From contig DAHVDE010000050.1 of NCBI GenBank assembly GCA_027313705.1, positions 27,916 through 91,915 of the forward strand: a DNA stretch of 64,000 bases, read 5' to 3'. The position numbers were made by a program, and so were the translations under genes. Each line of letters starts with the position of its first letter. The first letter of the stretch is position 1. Of this stretch, positions 26,168-35,845 are shown piece by piece. This stretch comes from Actinomycetota bacterium. Lineage in GTDB: Bacteria > Actinomycetota > Actinomycetes > Streptosporangiales > Streptosporangiaceae. The notes beneath the pieces are model-generated. The model was not told where the DNA came from and did no database searches. It saw only the letters and a program-made list of their open reading frames with translations.

Positions 26168-26911
26168 CTAAAGGCGCTTAGCGTCGACGATCCGCCGCAG
26201 GAACCTGCGGGTTCGGTCGTCCTTAGGGTCAGTGAACAGTTCGGCGGGCGGCGCGTCCTCGATGATCCTGCCTTCCTCAAGGAAGCAGACCCGGTTCGCG
26301 ATGTCCCTGGCGAAGCCCATCTCGTGGGTGGCGATCAGCATGGTCATGCCGCCTGCCGCAAGTTCACCGATCACGTCAAGCACTTCGGCGACTAGCTCTG
26401 GATCGAGTGCGCTCGTGACCTCATCGAGCAGCATGATCTGCGGTCGCATCGCCAGGGCGCGCACGATCGCCACCCGCTGCTGCTGGCCGCCCGACAGCCG
26501 GTCAGGGTAGTCATCGCACTTGTCGAGCAGCCCGAACCTGGCAAGCAACTCCCGTGCCTCCGCCGCGGCTTGGGCCGCGGGAGTCGAAAGTACCTTGCTC
26601 GGCGCCAGCGTGACGTTGCGCAGCACGGTCATGTGCGGGAACAAGTTAAACGACTGGAACACGATGCCAATCTGACGCCGCACCAGGTTGGGGTCGATGT
26701 TGGGCGCGGTAATATCCTGGCCGAGCAGCGTGATCCGGCCGGAATCGATCGGCTCGAGCAGGTTTATGCAGCGCAGCAGCGTGGACTTGCCTGACCCTGA
26801 CGCGCCGATGAGGCAGATCACCTCGTGGGAGCTGACCGAGAGGTCGATGCCTTGCAGCACCACGTTCGGCCCGAACGACTTGCGCAGGTTCTCGATGCCG
26901 ATCGCGTTCAT
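26168..26911 (-). CDS. Polar amino-acid ABC transporter ATP-binding protein (GlnQ-like)
   Basis: 247 aa from ATG 26911, whose ATGA overlaps the permease stop. Walker A GASGSGKSTLL, signature LSGGQQQRVAIVRAL, Walker B IMLLDEVTSALDP, His switch ATHEM. Closest in pattern to the PAAT (GlnQ/GluA) family of importer ATPases. It powers uptake through the permease encoded just upstream. Third gene of the operon. Confidence 0.92.
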   Translation of the reverse strand: MNAIGIENLRKSFGPNVVLQGIDLSVSSHEVICLIGASGSGKSTLLRCINLLEPIDSGRITLLGQDITAPNIDPNLVRRQIGIVFQSFNLFPHMTVLRNVTLAPSKVLSTPAAQAAAEARELLARFGLLDKCDDYPDRLSGGQQQRVAIVRALAMRPQIMLLDEVTSALDPELVAEVLDVIGELAAGGMTMLIATHEMGFARDIANRVCFLEEGRIIEDAPPAELFTDPKDDRTRRFLRRIVDAKRL

Positions 26912-27813
26912 ATCGTCGCTCCGGCCAGCCTGCGGCGCCGGTCGCGCTCGATCAGCCGGTCGGTGAACCTGGCGAGCGGGATCGTGAGGATCAGGAACAA
27001 GATGGCGGCGACGGCGAAACTCGAGTAATTGAAGGTCGCCGATGCGTAGATGTCGGCTGCCTGGTTGGCCTCGATCACGCCGAGCACGCCGACAAGCGCG
27101 GTGTCCTTTTGCAGGCTGATGAAGTCGTTCAGCAGCGGCGGGATTATGTTGCGCACGGCTTGCGGCAAGATCACGTAGCGCAGCGCCGTCCGGTGCGGCA
27201 AGCCGAGCGACCTGGCCGCCGCGATCTGGCTGCGGTGCACCGAGTTAAGCCCGGCCCGGTACACCTCGGAGACGTAAGCAGAGTAGGAAAGCACCAGCGC
27301 GGCAACGCCGTAGACCGCGTCAGGCTGATGCGAGATCACCGGCAGGTACAAGCCAGGGACGCCAAGGCCGAGGGCGAGCACCACGAGCAGCAGCGGCACG
27401 CCGCGGAAAAAGTCGACGTAGACCGTCGCCAGCATCCTGATCGGGAAGAGCGCCGGGTGAACCGACTGCCTGATCAGCGCGATCAGCAGGGCAACCGGAA
27501 GGATCAGCACCTCGGCGGCGAGGAACATCCTGATGTTCAGCCAGATCGCACCGCCGACCGAGTAGTAGCCCTTCCTCGGATCGCCGACGAACGCCTGCCA
27601 GGCGTCCTTCGGGTAGAAGAAGGCGTGCGCGACCGTCCTGGCTCCAGGGGCGAGGAGAAAGACCGCCGCGATGAGCACGAGCACGAGCACGGTGCTCAGC
27701 GTCGAGACGACCGTACCTCTGCGGCCGGTGCCGCTGAACAGGCGCGGACCCCGGCCGCCCGCAGTGAACAGCGGCGGCCCGCCGACGGCGCTGTCCGGCG
27801 AGTTCCCGCTCAA
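26908..27813 (-). CDS. Polar amino-acid ABC transporter permease
   Basis: 301 aa, apparently starting with TTG 27813, 13 bp after the binding-protein gene. Five to six membrane helices and the PAAT-type EAA-loop (YRAGLNSVHRSQIAAARSLG then HRTALRYVILPQAVRN). An N-terminal ~40-residue hydrophilic extension precedes the first helix. It forms the membrane channel with the adjacent ATPase, presumably as a homodimer because only one permease gene is present. Confidence 0.9.
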   Translation of the reverse strand: MSGNSPDSAVGGPPLFTAGGRGPRLFSGTGRRGTVVSTLSTVLVLVLIAAVFLLAPGARTVAHAFFYPKDAWQAFVGDPRKGYYSVGGAIWLNIRMFLAAEVLILPVALLIALIRQSVHPALFPIRMLATVYVDFFRGVPLLLVVLALGLGVPGLYLPVISHQPDAVYGVAALVLSYSAYVSEVYRAGLNSVHRSQIAAARSLGLPHRTALRYVILPQAVRNIIPPLLNDFISLQKDTALVGVLGVIEANQAADIYASATFNYSSFAVAAILFLILTIPLARFTDRLIERDRRRRLAGATI

Positions 27814-27826
27814 GCCTGGCTCAAGC

Positions 27827-28693
27827 TCATGGCTTGATGGTCGGGAATTGCAGGTAGATGCCGAGGTACTTGTGCTGCAATGAGGCCAGCGTGCCGTTGC
27901 TCGACAAGGTGGCGAGCGCCTTGTTGAGGCAGGTCACCAGCTTGTTCCCCTTGGCGAGTACCAGCCCGTAGTGCTCTCCGACGGTCGGGAACTGCGCGAC
28001 GAGCACGGCGTGCTTAAGCTGGGCCGTGGCCATGTACTGAGCGGTCGGGGTGTCGGTGACCAGCGCGTCGATCCTGTGGTCCTCGAGCGCGGACGCCGCC
28101 AGGGCCAGCGTGTTGAACACCTTAGGCGTCTTGGTCGGCGCGATGTCCGTGTTGATGTACGCCAGACCGGTGGTGCCGATCTGGTCGCCGTACAGATAGG
28201 TCTTGAGCTGGGCGGGCGAGTGCCTGGTCACGATCGGCGTGCCCTTGATCGCCACGATGGCCTGCTGCACGGGGTAGTAGCTGTTCGAGAAGGTCACGGC
28301 CTGCGCTCGCTGCGAGGTGTAGGACACCTCGTTGATGTCGAAGTCGAACGCCTTCGGCCCCGGTGAGTAGACCAGGTTGAACGGCTCGTGCACCCAGTTG
28401 ACCTGCGCGTGGCTGAAGCCAAGCTGGGCCGCCACGGCATAGGCGACCGCGCTTTCGTAACCTTTGCCATTGCTCGGCATGTTGCCAGCAAACCAGGGCG
28501 TATAGGCGGGCGTGTCGGTGGCGACGGTGAGCACCCCCGGCTTGTACAGCAGGTGATTGATGCCTGGCTTGGTGCAGCTAGCGCCAGTGGCAGCCTGGCT
28601 CGGTCCGCTCGAAGACGAGGAACTTGACCCGCACGCGCTCAGGCCGCCGGCCAGCACGATGGCAGCCCCGGTCGCCACAACCCAACGTCGCAT
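27827..28693 (-). CDS. Extracellular amino-acid-binding lipoprotein (SBP family 3)
   Basis: 288 aa. Signal peptide with lipobox LSAC (acylated Cys ~21), a poly-Ser linker and the family-3 solute-binding fold (GVLTVATDTPAYTPWF, FDFDINEVSYTSQRA, VFNTLALAASALEDHRIDAL). It captures the substrate, probably a polar amino acid, for the importer formed with the next two genes. The substrate cannot be fixed; the expected ligand-carboxylate Arg of typical family members is not obvious. Confidence 0.9.
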   Translation of the reverse strand: MRRWVVATGAAIVLAGGLSACGSSSSSSSGPSQAATGASCTKPGINHLLYKPGVLTVATDTPAYTPWFAGNMPSNGKGYESAVAYAVAAQLGFSHAQVNWVHEPFNLVYSPGPKAFDFDINEVSYTSQRAQAVTFSNSYYPVQQAIVAIKGTPIVTRHSPAQLKTYLYGDQIGTTGLAYINTDIAPTKTPKVFNTLALAASALEDHRIDALVTDTPTAQYMATAQLKHAVLVAQFPTVGEHYGLVLAKGNKLVTCLNKALATLSSNGTLASLQHKYLGIYLQFPTIKP

Positions 28694-28756
28694 CGAAACC
28701 CACCGTTCATCAGTCGTCCTACTTACAGTACTGGGCGAGTTTATATCCTCAAGTAA

Positions 28757-28933
28757 TCAGATTCCCGAGTAGTCCTCGTTCTTGCCTCGGATGTAGGTCA
28801 AGGTACCCATGGCCGGATTGACACGGCTCAGCGAAGACGCCGTCGACCTTGCCCGCAGATTCACGGCACCGATGCTCGCGACCGCGATTGGCGCCATGCT
28901 GAGGCAGTAATCCTGGCCACAGCTGGCCGGCAC
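28757..28933 (-). CDS. Possible 58-aa small protein upstream of the lipoprotein gene
   Basis: Within the otherwise empty 28694-29176 gap the minus strand has an open frame from GTG 28933 to TGA 28757. Its second half (NPAMGTLTYIRGKNEDYSGI) is protein-like, and roughly four fifths of third codon positions are G or C. It ends 63 bp before the binding-lipoprotein start. It may be an independent small gene, or the tail of a lost gene, since the frame is closed by a stop just upstream. No family recognised. The remainder of the gap (28934-29176) shows no gene. Confidence 0.3.
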   Translation of the reverse strand: MPASCGQDYCLSMAPIAVASIGAVNLRARSTASSLSRVNPAMGTLTYIRGKNEDYSGI

Positions 28934-29176
28934 CGGCGGCCAGCGGCGGGCCCGCCCTGGCGACAGACATCAGTTCATCTGTCGTTCACTCATGCGTTCC
29001 GCATCGTTATATTAGATCGAAGGCAGCTCATCCGGATTTACGCCGTTTGGCGCGCGTACCGATTTACATGACGTTGCCGGCCGCACCGAATCGCTTGACC
29101 GGGCGCAGGGCACTAGTTGAAAGGCGCTTCGCCCGGCGCGTGCTGAACGACTGCCTGAGCCGACTAGATCCGGGGT

Positions 29177-30151
29177 GTGGTGACAAGTGTGGTAACGGCC
29201 GACCAGCCCGGCGATGCCGACGCCGTGCGCGCCAGGCTCGACGAACTGGCCCATGGGCTTGGCCTGCGGTTGCGCCAGCGTAAGAACGGCAGGATTGCCC
29301 TGGCCCGCCCAGACAAAGAGCCGTTCGCGCCATGGCGGGAGAGCTACCCGTACCAGAGCAAGCTCAGCCGCAAGCCCTACGAGGAAGGCAAACGACTACT
29401 CCAGATCGAATTGCTCAAGCTCCAGCGTTCGGTTAAGGCGACCGGCGGCCGGGTGCTTGTCATCTTCGAAGGCAGGGATGCGGCAGGCAAGGGCGGCGCG
29501 ATCAGGCGGGTCGCCGAAAACCTGAACCCGCGCGGCGTCAGGGTCGTGGCGCTGGAAAAGCCGGCCGCTCACGAACAGGGCGACAACTACCTGCGGCGTT
29601 ACCTGCCGCACCTGCCCGCGCCTGGCGAGATCGCGCTTTTCGACCGCTCCTGGTACAACCGCGCCGGGGTCGAGCAGGTGATGGGATTCTGCCAGCCATC
29701 GGAGTACTCCAGGTTCCTCGCCGACGTGCCCGATTTCGAGGCGGGGCTGATCGCGGACGGCATCAAGGTGGTCAAGCTATGGTTCTCGATCACCAGGGCC
29801 GAGCAACTCGCCCGCATCGTCGACAGGCACACCGACCCGGTCAAGGCATGGAAGCTGAGCGAGATCGACCTGGCTTCGCTCGACCGGTGGGACGACTACA
29901 CCAGGGCCAAGGAGGCCATGTTCCGCCACACCGACCTGCCGCTGGCTCCGTGGACCGTCGTCAAGGGAAACGACAAGAAACGCGCCAGGCTGGAAGTGAT
30001 ACGTCATCTGCTGTCGCTCTTCGACTACGCGGACAAGCGAGCCGACATAGCCTGCGCGCCCGACCCGCTGATCGTCTACCCGGCCAGGCGTGTGCCAGCG
30101 CTTGAGCCCGTCAGCAGGCTCGGCCAGCGGCGGCTAGCCGCCGCCGGCTAA
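29177..30151 (+). CDS. ppk2: Polyphosphate kinase 2 (PPK2 family)
   Basis: 324 aa. Walker A in FEGRDAAGKGGAIRR, lid Arg/Lys region, Walker B-like LFDRSWYNRAGVE, and WKLSEIDLASLDRWDDYTRAKE plus APWTVVKGNDKKRARLE near the end are diagnostic of one-domain PPK2. It transfers phosphate between polyphosphate and nucleotides (in class I usually NDP to NTP). Start codons GTG 29177 and GTG 29180 are both possible. Converges with rlmB, 15 bp apart. Confidence 0.92.
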   Translation: MVTSVVTADQPGDADAVRARLDELAHGLGLRLRQRKNGRIALARPDKEPFAPWRESYPYQSKLSRKPYEEGKRLLQIELLKLQRSVKATGGRVLVIFEGRDAAGKGGAIRRVAENLNPRGVRVVALEKPAAHEQGDNYLRRYLPHLPAPGEIALFDRSWYNRAGVEQVMGFCQPSEYSRFLADVPDFEAGLIADGIKVVKLWFSITRAEQLARIVDRHTDPVKAWKLSEIDLASLDRWDDYTRAKEAMFRHTDLPLAPWTVVKGNDKKRARLEVIRHLLSLFDYADKRADIACAPDPLIVYPARRVPALEPVSRLGQRRLAAAG

Positions 30152-30166
30152 TGCTGCTTCACCAGG

Positions 30167-31195
30167 TCAGCGCGCGGCGGACCTTGACCGGGTTACCTGG
30201 TACAGGGCAATTCCGGTGGCGACCGAGGCGTTCAGCGACTCGGCACCGCTGATCGGGATCCTGACTACCGCGTCGCAGCGCTGGCGCACGAGCTTCGACA
30301 GGCCCTTGCCTTCCGCGCCGACAACCAGTACCAGCGGGTTGGCCGCGAGTGAAAGGCCGCCGATCTCCTCGTCGCCGTCGGCGTCAAGGCCGACGACGAA
30401 CAATCCCGCACGCGCGTAGCCAGAGAGGGCATTGGCCAGGCTAGAGGTCTGCGCGACCGGCACCCGCGCGAGTGCTCCGGCCGAGGCCTTCCATGCCCCT
30501 GCGGTTACCCCGGCGGAACGCCTCGCTGGCACGAGCACGCCATTGCCGCCGAAGGCAGCTACCGACCGCGCTACGGCACCGAGATTCCTTGGGTCAGTCA
30601 CCCCGTCGAGCGCCACGATCAGCGCCGGCCGGCCGTTCTCGGTCCTGAACAGGTCGTCAGCGTGGGCGTAAGAATAGGGCCGCACCCGCAACGCCAGCCC
30701 TTGGTGCACGGCGCCGCCGGTCAGCCGGTCTAGCTCGGCTCGCCCGGCCTCGACGACCGGGATGCCGCGGTCAGCCGCCAGCTTGACCGCTTCGCCGATC
30801 CGCTCGTCAGCATCGAGCCTCGGCCCCACATGCAGCGCGGTCGCGGGCACATGCTCACGTAGCGCCTCGAGCACGGGATTGCGGCCGGCGACCATTTCCT
30901 GCGCGGTCCCCGCGCCCCTGGTTCCGCCCCGCGTTCTGGCGCCATCGGCGGCTGCCCGGCCGGCGCCATCAGCGGCTCTGCGGCCAGGATCACTGCCTTC
31001 TTCCGCCAGCGAGCCAGGCCGGCGAGCGCCGCCTGAACTGGCTGCCGCTGCCGCCCGGCGCTGTGCCGGGTGACCCGTGCGGCTCTGCGCGGGCGGAGTC
31101 GGGCCCTTGCCCGCCAGCTTCTTGCGTCCGTAACCGCCGGTGCCTGGTCTCGGCTTGCCCGACTTGGCGACGCTGCCCTTGCCTTTGCCTGTCAT
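30167..31195 (-). CDS. rlmB: 23S rRNA (guanosine-2'-O-)methyltransferase, SPOUT family
   Basis: 342 aa. About 100 basic, Gly/Ala-rich residues precede the substrate-binding domain ([20 protein letters not shown]) and the SPOUT catalytic domain: [17 protein letters not shown] (motif 1), [19 protein letters not shown] (motif 2) and [19 protein letters not shown] (motif 3, knot). It methylates 23S rRNA G2251-equivalent with SAM. ATG 31195 overlaps the cysS stop (ATGA), so it is coupled to cysS, as in many actinobacteria. Confidence 0.9.
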   Translation of the reverse strand: MTGKGKGSVAKSGKPRPGTGGYGRKKLAGKGPTPPAQSRTGHPAQRRAAAAASSGGARRPGSLAEEGSDPGRRAADGAGRAAADGARTRGGTRGAGTAQEMVAGRNPVLEALREHVPATALHVGPRLDADERIGEAVKLAADRGIPVVEAGRAELDRLTGGAVHQGLALRVRPYSYAHADDLFRTENGRPALIVALDGVTDPRNLGAVARSVAAFGGNGVLVPARRSAGVTAGAWKASAGALARVPVAQTSSLANALSGYARAGLFVVGLDADGDEEIGGLSLAANPLVLVVGAEGKGLSKLVRQRCDAVVRIPISGAESLNASVATGIALYQVTRSRSAAR

Positions 31196-32631
31196 CGTGC
31201 CAACTCCCAGCGCGGACCCGCCGCAGTATCCTCGACCACGATGCCCGCAGCGGACAACTGGTCCCTGATCGCGTCTGCGGCGGCGTAGTCCCGCCTGGCC
31301 CGCGCCGCCTGGCGCTGCTCGAGAGCGACGCTGACCAGCGCGTCGACCACGGCGCTCAGGTCAGAAGTCACGCTGTCCGCGAACGGCGCCGCGAACGGGT
31401 CGAGTCCGAGCACGGCCAGCATCGCGAGGACGGACTCGGCTTGCTTCGCCGCTCCGCCGGCGTCACCTTCGGCCAGGGCCGTGTTGCCCTCCCTGACCGT
31501 GTCGTGCACGACGGCCAGGGCCGCTGGCACCGCGAAGTCGTCGTCAAGCGCCGCGCTGAACGCGACGGGCAGGCTCGCGGCCGGGGGAAGGCCGGCGGCA
31601 GCTCCCGGCAGGCCGGCGTCTGGGGCTGCGGGCATGGCCGCCGGTGCCAGCTTGCCAACCCGGGTGAGAAATCCCTCGATTCGCCGGAACGCGGTTACCG
31701 CTTCCCCGAGCGCCTCGGCCGAGTAGTCGATATCGGACCGGTAATGCGCCTGACCGAGGTAATAGCGCAACTCGATCGGCCTGACCATCGTCACCATGGC
31801 ATCCACGAGCAATGAGTTGCCAAGCGATTTGCTCATCTTCTCGCCGCGCAGCTTGACGAGCCCGTTGTGCAGCCAGTACCTGGCGAAGCCGTCGCCGGCC
31901 GCGGCCGACTGTGCCAGCTCGTTCTCGTGGTGCGGGAAGATCAGGTCAAGGCCGCCACCGTGGATGTCAAAGGTGGCGCCTAGGTACTTGGTTGACATGG
32001 CCGAGCACTCCAGGTGCCAGCCAGGGCGGCCAGGACCCCAGGGAGTATCCCACGCAGGCTCGCCCGGTTTATGGCCCTTCCAGAGCGCGAAGTCCCGCGG
32101 ATCACGCTTGAAGGCGTCACCCGCTACGTCGTCGGCGGCCAGCATGTGCTCAGGGCGCTGGCCTGACAGCGCGCCGTAACGACCGTAAGAGGACACGTCG
32201 AAGAAGACGTTACCGCCCGCCGCGTAGGCGTGGCCCGAGTCGACCAGGCGCCGCATGAGCGTGATCATCTCAGGAACGTGACCGGTGGCCCTGGGCTCGA
32301 CGTCGGGAGGCAGGCAGCCGAGCACATCGTAGGCACGGGAGAACGCGCGCTGGTTGCGCTCGGCGACGGCCCACCATTGACTGCCCGTCTCGGCGGCGAC
32401 GCGAATGATCTTGTCGTCGATGTCGGTCACGTTACGGCAGAACGTCACGTCGAGACCGCTGACCTTCAGCCAGCGCACCACGACGTCAAAGCTGACCCCT
32501 GACCGGATATGCCCGATGTGCGGCGGGGCCTGGACCGTGGCGCCACAAAGGTAAAGACCAGCTTGTCCAGGGTTAACCGGGACGAACTCGCGAACTGAGC
32601 GAGTAGCTGTGTCGTGAACGCGCAAGGTCAT
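31192..32631 (-). CDS. cysS: Cysteinyl-tRNA synthetase
   Basis: 479 aa. [10 protein letters not shown] is the HIGH motif, KMSKSLGNS the KMSKS loop; zinc ligands lie in YLCGAT, LECSAMS and FPHHENE. The length and C-terminal anticodon-binding region ([15 protein letters not shown]) favour CysRS over the shorter mycothiol ligase MshC. It charges tRNA-Cys. It is 4 bp downstream of hmgA on the same strand and overlaps rlmB downstream. In many actinobacteria it follows ispF directly; here hmgA and a DUF2637 gene intervene. Confidence 0.93.
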   Translation of the reverse strand: MTLRVHDTATRSVREFVPVNPGQAGLYLCGATVQAPPHIGHIRSGVSFDVVVRWLKVSGLDVTFCRNVTDIDDKIIRVAAETGSQWWAVAERNQRAFSRAYDVLGCLPPDVEPRATGHVPEMITLMRRLVDSGHAYAAGGNVFFDVSSYGRYGALSGQRPEHMLAADDVAGDAFKRDPRDFALWKGHKPGEPAWDTPWGPGRPGWHLECSAMSTKYLGATFDIHGGGLDLIFPHHENELAQSAAAGDGFARYWLHNGLVKLRGEKMSKSLGNSLLVDAMVTMVRPIELRYYLGQAHYRSDIDYSAEALGEAVTAFRRIEGFLTRVGKLAPAAMPAAPDAGLPGAAAGLPPAASLPVAFSAALDDDFAVPAALAVVHDTVREGNTALAEGDAGGAAKQAESVLAMLAVLGLDPFAAPFADSVTSDLSAVVDALVSVALEQRQAARARRDYAAADAIRDQLSAAGIVVEDTAAGPRWELAR

Positions 32632-32635
32632 TGGT

Positions 32636-33841
32636 CTAGGTTACGGGATTCGCTCTGGCGCCGGCCCTGGCCCAACTCCAGGCGTACTCGGGATCTTCGG
32701 CTGCGGCCGCTGCCGCGGCGAGGCTGAGCGGGCGGAAAGTGTCGATCATCACTGCCGTCTCGTCGGTGCAGGTCCGTCCCGCTTCCAGGCCGGCGATGAC
32801 CGCCTCCACCGCGCCGGGCGTCGGGCCGTGCGTGAATCCGCTCGGGTGCAAGGTCACCGAGCCGATTCCGACGCCTGACCCGGCTCGCGCCGAGTAGTCG
32901 CCGGCCACGTAGAACATGAACTCGTCGGAGTCCACGTTGTGGTGGTTGTAAGGAATCGGGACCGACTGCGGATCGAAGTCGAACGGACGCGGACAGAAGG
33001 AGCAGATGACGAAATTTGGCCCGGCGAATGTCTGGTGGACTGGCGGCGGCGCGTGCGTACGCTTCACTATCGGCTCAAAATCGGAGATGTTAAAGGCATA
33101 CGGATAAAGGCATCCGTCCCAGCCAACGACGTCGAACGGGTGATACGCATAAGTCAGCCTGCTCAGCCCGGCGCGATTGCGGACGATCACTGGCACGTCC
33201 GCGCCCTCCTCGAGCAGTGGGCCAGCCACGCCGCGAAGGTCACGCTCGCTGTACGGAGCGTGCTCAAGGAACTGCCCTGTTTCCGACAGGTAGTGCTTCG
33301 GCGGCCTGATGTGCCCGCGGGCCTCGATCACCAGGGCCGTGACCGCAGTGTCCCCGGCCGGGGACCAGCGGTGGATCGTGCCGCGCGGTATCACCACGTA
33401 GTCACCCGCGACCGCGTCGATGGTGCCGTAGGCGGACTCGAACTTGGCCGCTCCGCCCTGGAGGTAGATAGCTTCGTCGCCGGCGGAGTTGCGGTAAAGG
33501 TCGCTGGCCGCATCGGCACTTGCGAACGAGACCGTCACGTCATCGTTACCGACGAGCGGCCTGCGGCCGAGCACCAGGTCACCGCCGGCCGGGAGTTCCT
33601 GCGTGCGGTAGTGCCTGGGCAGCAGCGGGTGGTTTTGAGTCAGGCTTGGCCTGGCTATGGCGTCGGAGATCGCCTCGCTCTTGACGATCGCCGTTGGCGG
33701 GTTGATATGGTACAAAAGCGAAGAATCAGAGGAAAACCCTTCCTCGCCCATCAATTCCTCTGCGTACAACCCACCGTCAGGACGGCTGAAACGGATGTGA
33801 CGCTTTCTAGGGATCTCGCCTATCACCCGGTAGTACGGCAT
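32636..33841 (-). CDS. hmgA: Homogentisate 1,2-dioxygenase
   Basis: 401 aa from ATG 33841, after AAAGGAGACGAT. Cupin fold with the iron site in [15 protein letters not shown] and [15 protein letters not shown]; also [13 protein letters not shown], typical of bacterial HmgA. It opens the ring of homogentisate to maleylacetoacetate in tyrosine/phenylalanine breakdown. Neither fumarylacetoacetase nor maleylacetoacetate isomerase is nearby. Its stop lies 4 bp before cysS, an odd partnership suggesting insertion of hmgA ahead of cysS. Confidence 0.9.
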   Translation of the reverse strand: MPYYRVIGEIPRKRHIRFSRPDGGLYAEELMGEEGFSSDSSLLYHINPPTAIVKSEAISDAIARPSLTQNHPLLPRHYRTQELPAGGDLVLGRRPLVGNDDVTVSFASADAASDLYRNSAGDEAIYLQGGAAKFESAYGTIDAVAGDYVVIPRGTIHRWSPAGDTAVTALVIEARGHIRPPKHYLSETGQFLEHAPYSERDLRGVAGPLLEEGADVPVIVRNRAGLSRLTYAYHPFDVVGWDGCLYPYAFNISDFEPIVKRTHAPPPVHQTFAGPNFVICSFCPRPFDFDPQSVPIPYNHHNVDSDEFMFYVAGDYSARAGSGVGIGSVTLHPSGFTHGPTPGAVEAVIAGLEAGRTCTDETAVMIDTFRPLSLAAAAAAAEDPEYAWSWARAGARANPVT

Positions 33842-33995
33842 ATCGTCTCCTTTGACGTCATCATCGCTGCCTTGGGCGCGTTGCCGCACGTCACCCCGGT
33901 CACCTGGCGGTGCCAGGGCCGGCCGCAGGCAATGCGATGCGATTATTGCCCGTCTTCCCGACTATATGACCGCAGACTGAGCAGGAAGGAATGCC

Positions 33996-35330
33996 GTGGC
34001 CAGGACCAATGAGCGGCGTGCGGGCAGCGGGGCGAGTACCGGACAGCACCGCCAGTCCGACGGAGCGGGCGACAGCGGGCGAGTGCTCCGCACCCTGGCT
34101 CTCGTCGCCGTAACTACCGGACTGACCGGGCTCACCGTCGGAGCGTGCCTGATCTCCTATCAGAGCGTGCACGCGCTGGCTTCCCTGGCCGGCGTTGACA
34201 ACTCACTTGCGAAGGTATATCCGGTCATCGGTGATGCCTCGCTGGCGGTGGCCGGGTGCTCGGTGCTTGCCCTGCGCGGGGCGGGGCTGGTCAGCAGGCT
34301 ATACGCGTGGCTGTGCTTCTGCCTGCTCCTGGCGGCACTCGCGGCCAGCGACGTCGTCCACGCGGCGGCGATCAGCGTTCCTAAGAGAGCGGCCGAGATC
34401 ACCGCAGCGGTGCTGCCGTGGGTGCTAGTCCTGCTCGCCTTCTGCCTCTTGCTGGCGCTGCTAAGGCATGCTAAGCGGCGCCGGCCCAGTCACCGCGCGG
34501 GCGCGGCTGCCACGGCGAGCATGGCACCGCCCGCCCCGATCGGGCCGGCGCCTGCGCGGCCGGCCGTCGTGGAGCCAGATCTTCCCATTCAGGTCGCCGA
34601 GACCGGCGGCCCTGCCCTCAGTGCCGCAGCCCTCGCCAGCGCCGCCCTCGCCAGCGGCACGCCTGGCACCCGGCCAGACCAGGTACCGCCAAGATCTGCC
34701 TGGCCGAACATGGGGTCGGGTTTCGCCGACGGCCCCCGGCCAGACTTGATTCCCCAGCCGGCCACGCCCAAGGACCCAATGCCGTCGGCCGGCGGGTCCG
34801 AGCCGGCCGGCGGGTCCGAAGCGCCGGAGCCGCCAGAATTTGCGGTATCTGGAGTGACTCCGCCGGAGCAGACGCCACCGCCTGACTCGCCGGGCAGGCT
34901 CGTCGCCCGTCCGGTTGAAATGCAGCTTCGCGCCAGGAGGCAGCCGCTGCCCATCCTCGGCCTTTCCGATGCCGGTGACGCACCGTTCCTGGCTGACCCG
35001 CCGCGCGCGGGTCACGCCATGCCGCCGCTCATGCCCCAGCCGGGCGTCGCGCCCACGTCTGGATTGCCCGCCAGCGGTTACGGCGGTGACACCGTGCCTC
35101 GCGGTATCGCCAGCTCGCCGCCCGCGCCAGGTCAGCCATCCGGGCCGAGCCCGGCTAGCGCCAGCCCGACCGGCACCGGCCCGACCGAAGCCGGCCCGAC
35201 CGAAGCCGGCCAGGTCGAAGCCGGCCAGGTCGAAGCCGGCCAGGTCGAAGCCGGCCAGGAAAGCGACGCGCCTGAGGAACCGCCGGCGCTAGACCGCCCG
35301 CGCAGCTCGCCGACCCCGCCAACGGCTTGA
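33996..35330 (+). CDS. DUF2637 membrane protein with long Pro-rich tail
   Basis: 444 aa from GTG 33996. Four hydrophobic segments at residues ~30-160 (LVAVTTGLTGLTVGACLISY, YAWLCFCLLLAALAA, VLPWVLVLLAFCLLLALL) form a DUF2637 domain as in the element-borne protein at 3.1-3.9 kb, but without an HTH. The rest is Pro/Ala/Gly-rich and ends in pentapeptide repeats T/V-E-A-G-P/Q. This family is normally tied to plasmids and integrative elements, yet it stands here in conserved chromosome. Role unknown. Confidence 0.7.
   Translation: MARTNERRAGSGASTGQHRQSDGAGDSGRVLRTLALVAVTTGLTGLTVGACLISYQSVHALASLAGVDNSLAKVYPVIGDASLAVAGCSVLALRGAGLVSRLYAWLCFCLLLAALAASDVVHAAAISVPKRAAEITAAVLPWVLVLLAFCLLLALLRHAKRRRPSHRAGAAATASMAPPAPIGPAPARPAVVEPDLPIQVAETGGPALSAAALASAALASGTPGTRPDQVPPRSAWPNMGSGFADGPRPDLIPQPATPKDPMPSAGGSEPAGGSEAPEPPEFAVSGVTPPEQTPPPDSPGRLVARPVEMQLRARRQPLPILGLSDAGDAPFLADPPRAGHAMPPLMPQPGVAPTSGLPASGYGGDTVPRGIASSPPAPGQPSGPSPASASPTGTGPTEAGPTEAGQVEAGQVEAGQVEAGQESDAPEEPPALDRPRSSPTPPTA
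35187..35261 (+). repeat. Five 15-bp tandem repeats in the DUF2637 tail
   Basis: Units of gaagccggccaggtc (first two with variant ends) at 35187, 35202, 35217, 35232 and 35247, encoding E-A-G-P/Q-T/V. The last three are identical. The multiple-of-three period preserves frame. Confidence 0.9.
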
Positions 35331-35365
35331 GCCCAGACCCGCAGGCCGACTCGGCAGGCGATGGT

Positions 35366-35845
35366 TCAGCCGACGGCGGAGGCGAAGATGAGCGCCGTTG
35401 CGATGGCGGCCGCCCCTTCACCGCGGCCGGTGAAGCCGAGTCCGTCTGTCGTGGTAGCTGACAGGCTCACCGGGGCGCCGCCGAGCGCCGCCGACAAGAC
35501 AGACTGCGCTTCCTCGCGGCGCGGTCCGATGCGAGGCCGGTTCGCAATGACCTGAACGGCCACATTGCCGATCGTGTAACCAGCTGCGGCGAGCAGTTCG
35601 CGCGTCCTGCCGAGCAGCACAGCGCCCGCCGCGCCCGCCCACTCAGGACGACTGACGCCAAACTGGCTGCCGAGATCCCCGAGACCAGCGGCGGACAGCA
35701 GCGCAGAGCAGATCGCATGAGCCGCCACGTCACCGTCGGAATGACCGATCAGGCCAGGCTCCCCCGGCCAGAGCACTCCAGCCAGGTACAGCTGTCCGCC
35801 CTCGCCGAACTTGTGTACGTCTGCTCCGATGCCTACGCGAGTTAT
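35366..35845 (-). CDS. ispF: 2-C-methyl-D-erythritol 2,4-cyclodiphosphate synthase, apparent ATA start
   Basis: The conserved N-terminus [11 protein letters not shown] carries the metal ligands Asp and His, followed by [30 protein letters not shown] and [13 protein letters not shown]. No ATG, GTG or TTG occurs in frame at or upstream of this segment for at least 20 codons; the first GTG (35776) lies after the metal ligands. The only plausible start is ATA 35845, overlapping the carD stop as ATAA and giving 159 aa, the length of the E. coli enzyme. It forms MEcPP in the MEP isoprenoid pathway. The usual neighbour ispD is absent. Confidence 0.88.
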   Translation of the reverse strand: MTRVGIGADVHKFGEGGQLYLAGVLWPGEPGLIGHSDGDVAAHAICSALLSAAGLGDLGSQFGVSRPEWAGAAGAVLLGRTRELLAAAGYTIGNVAVQVIANRPRIGPRREEAQSVLSAALGGAPVSLSATTTDGLGFTGRGEGAAAIATALIFASAVG

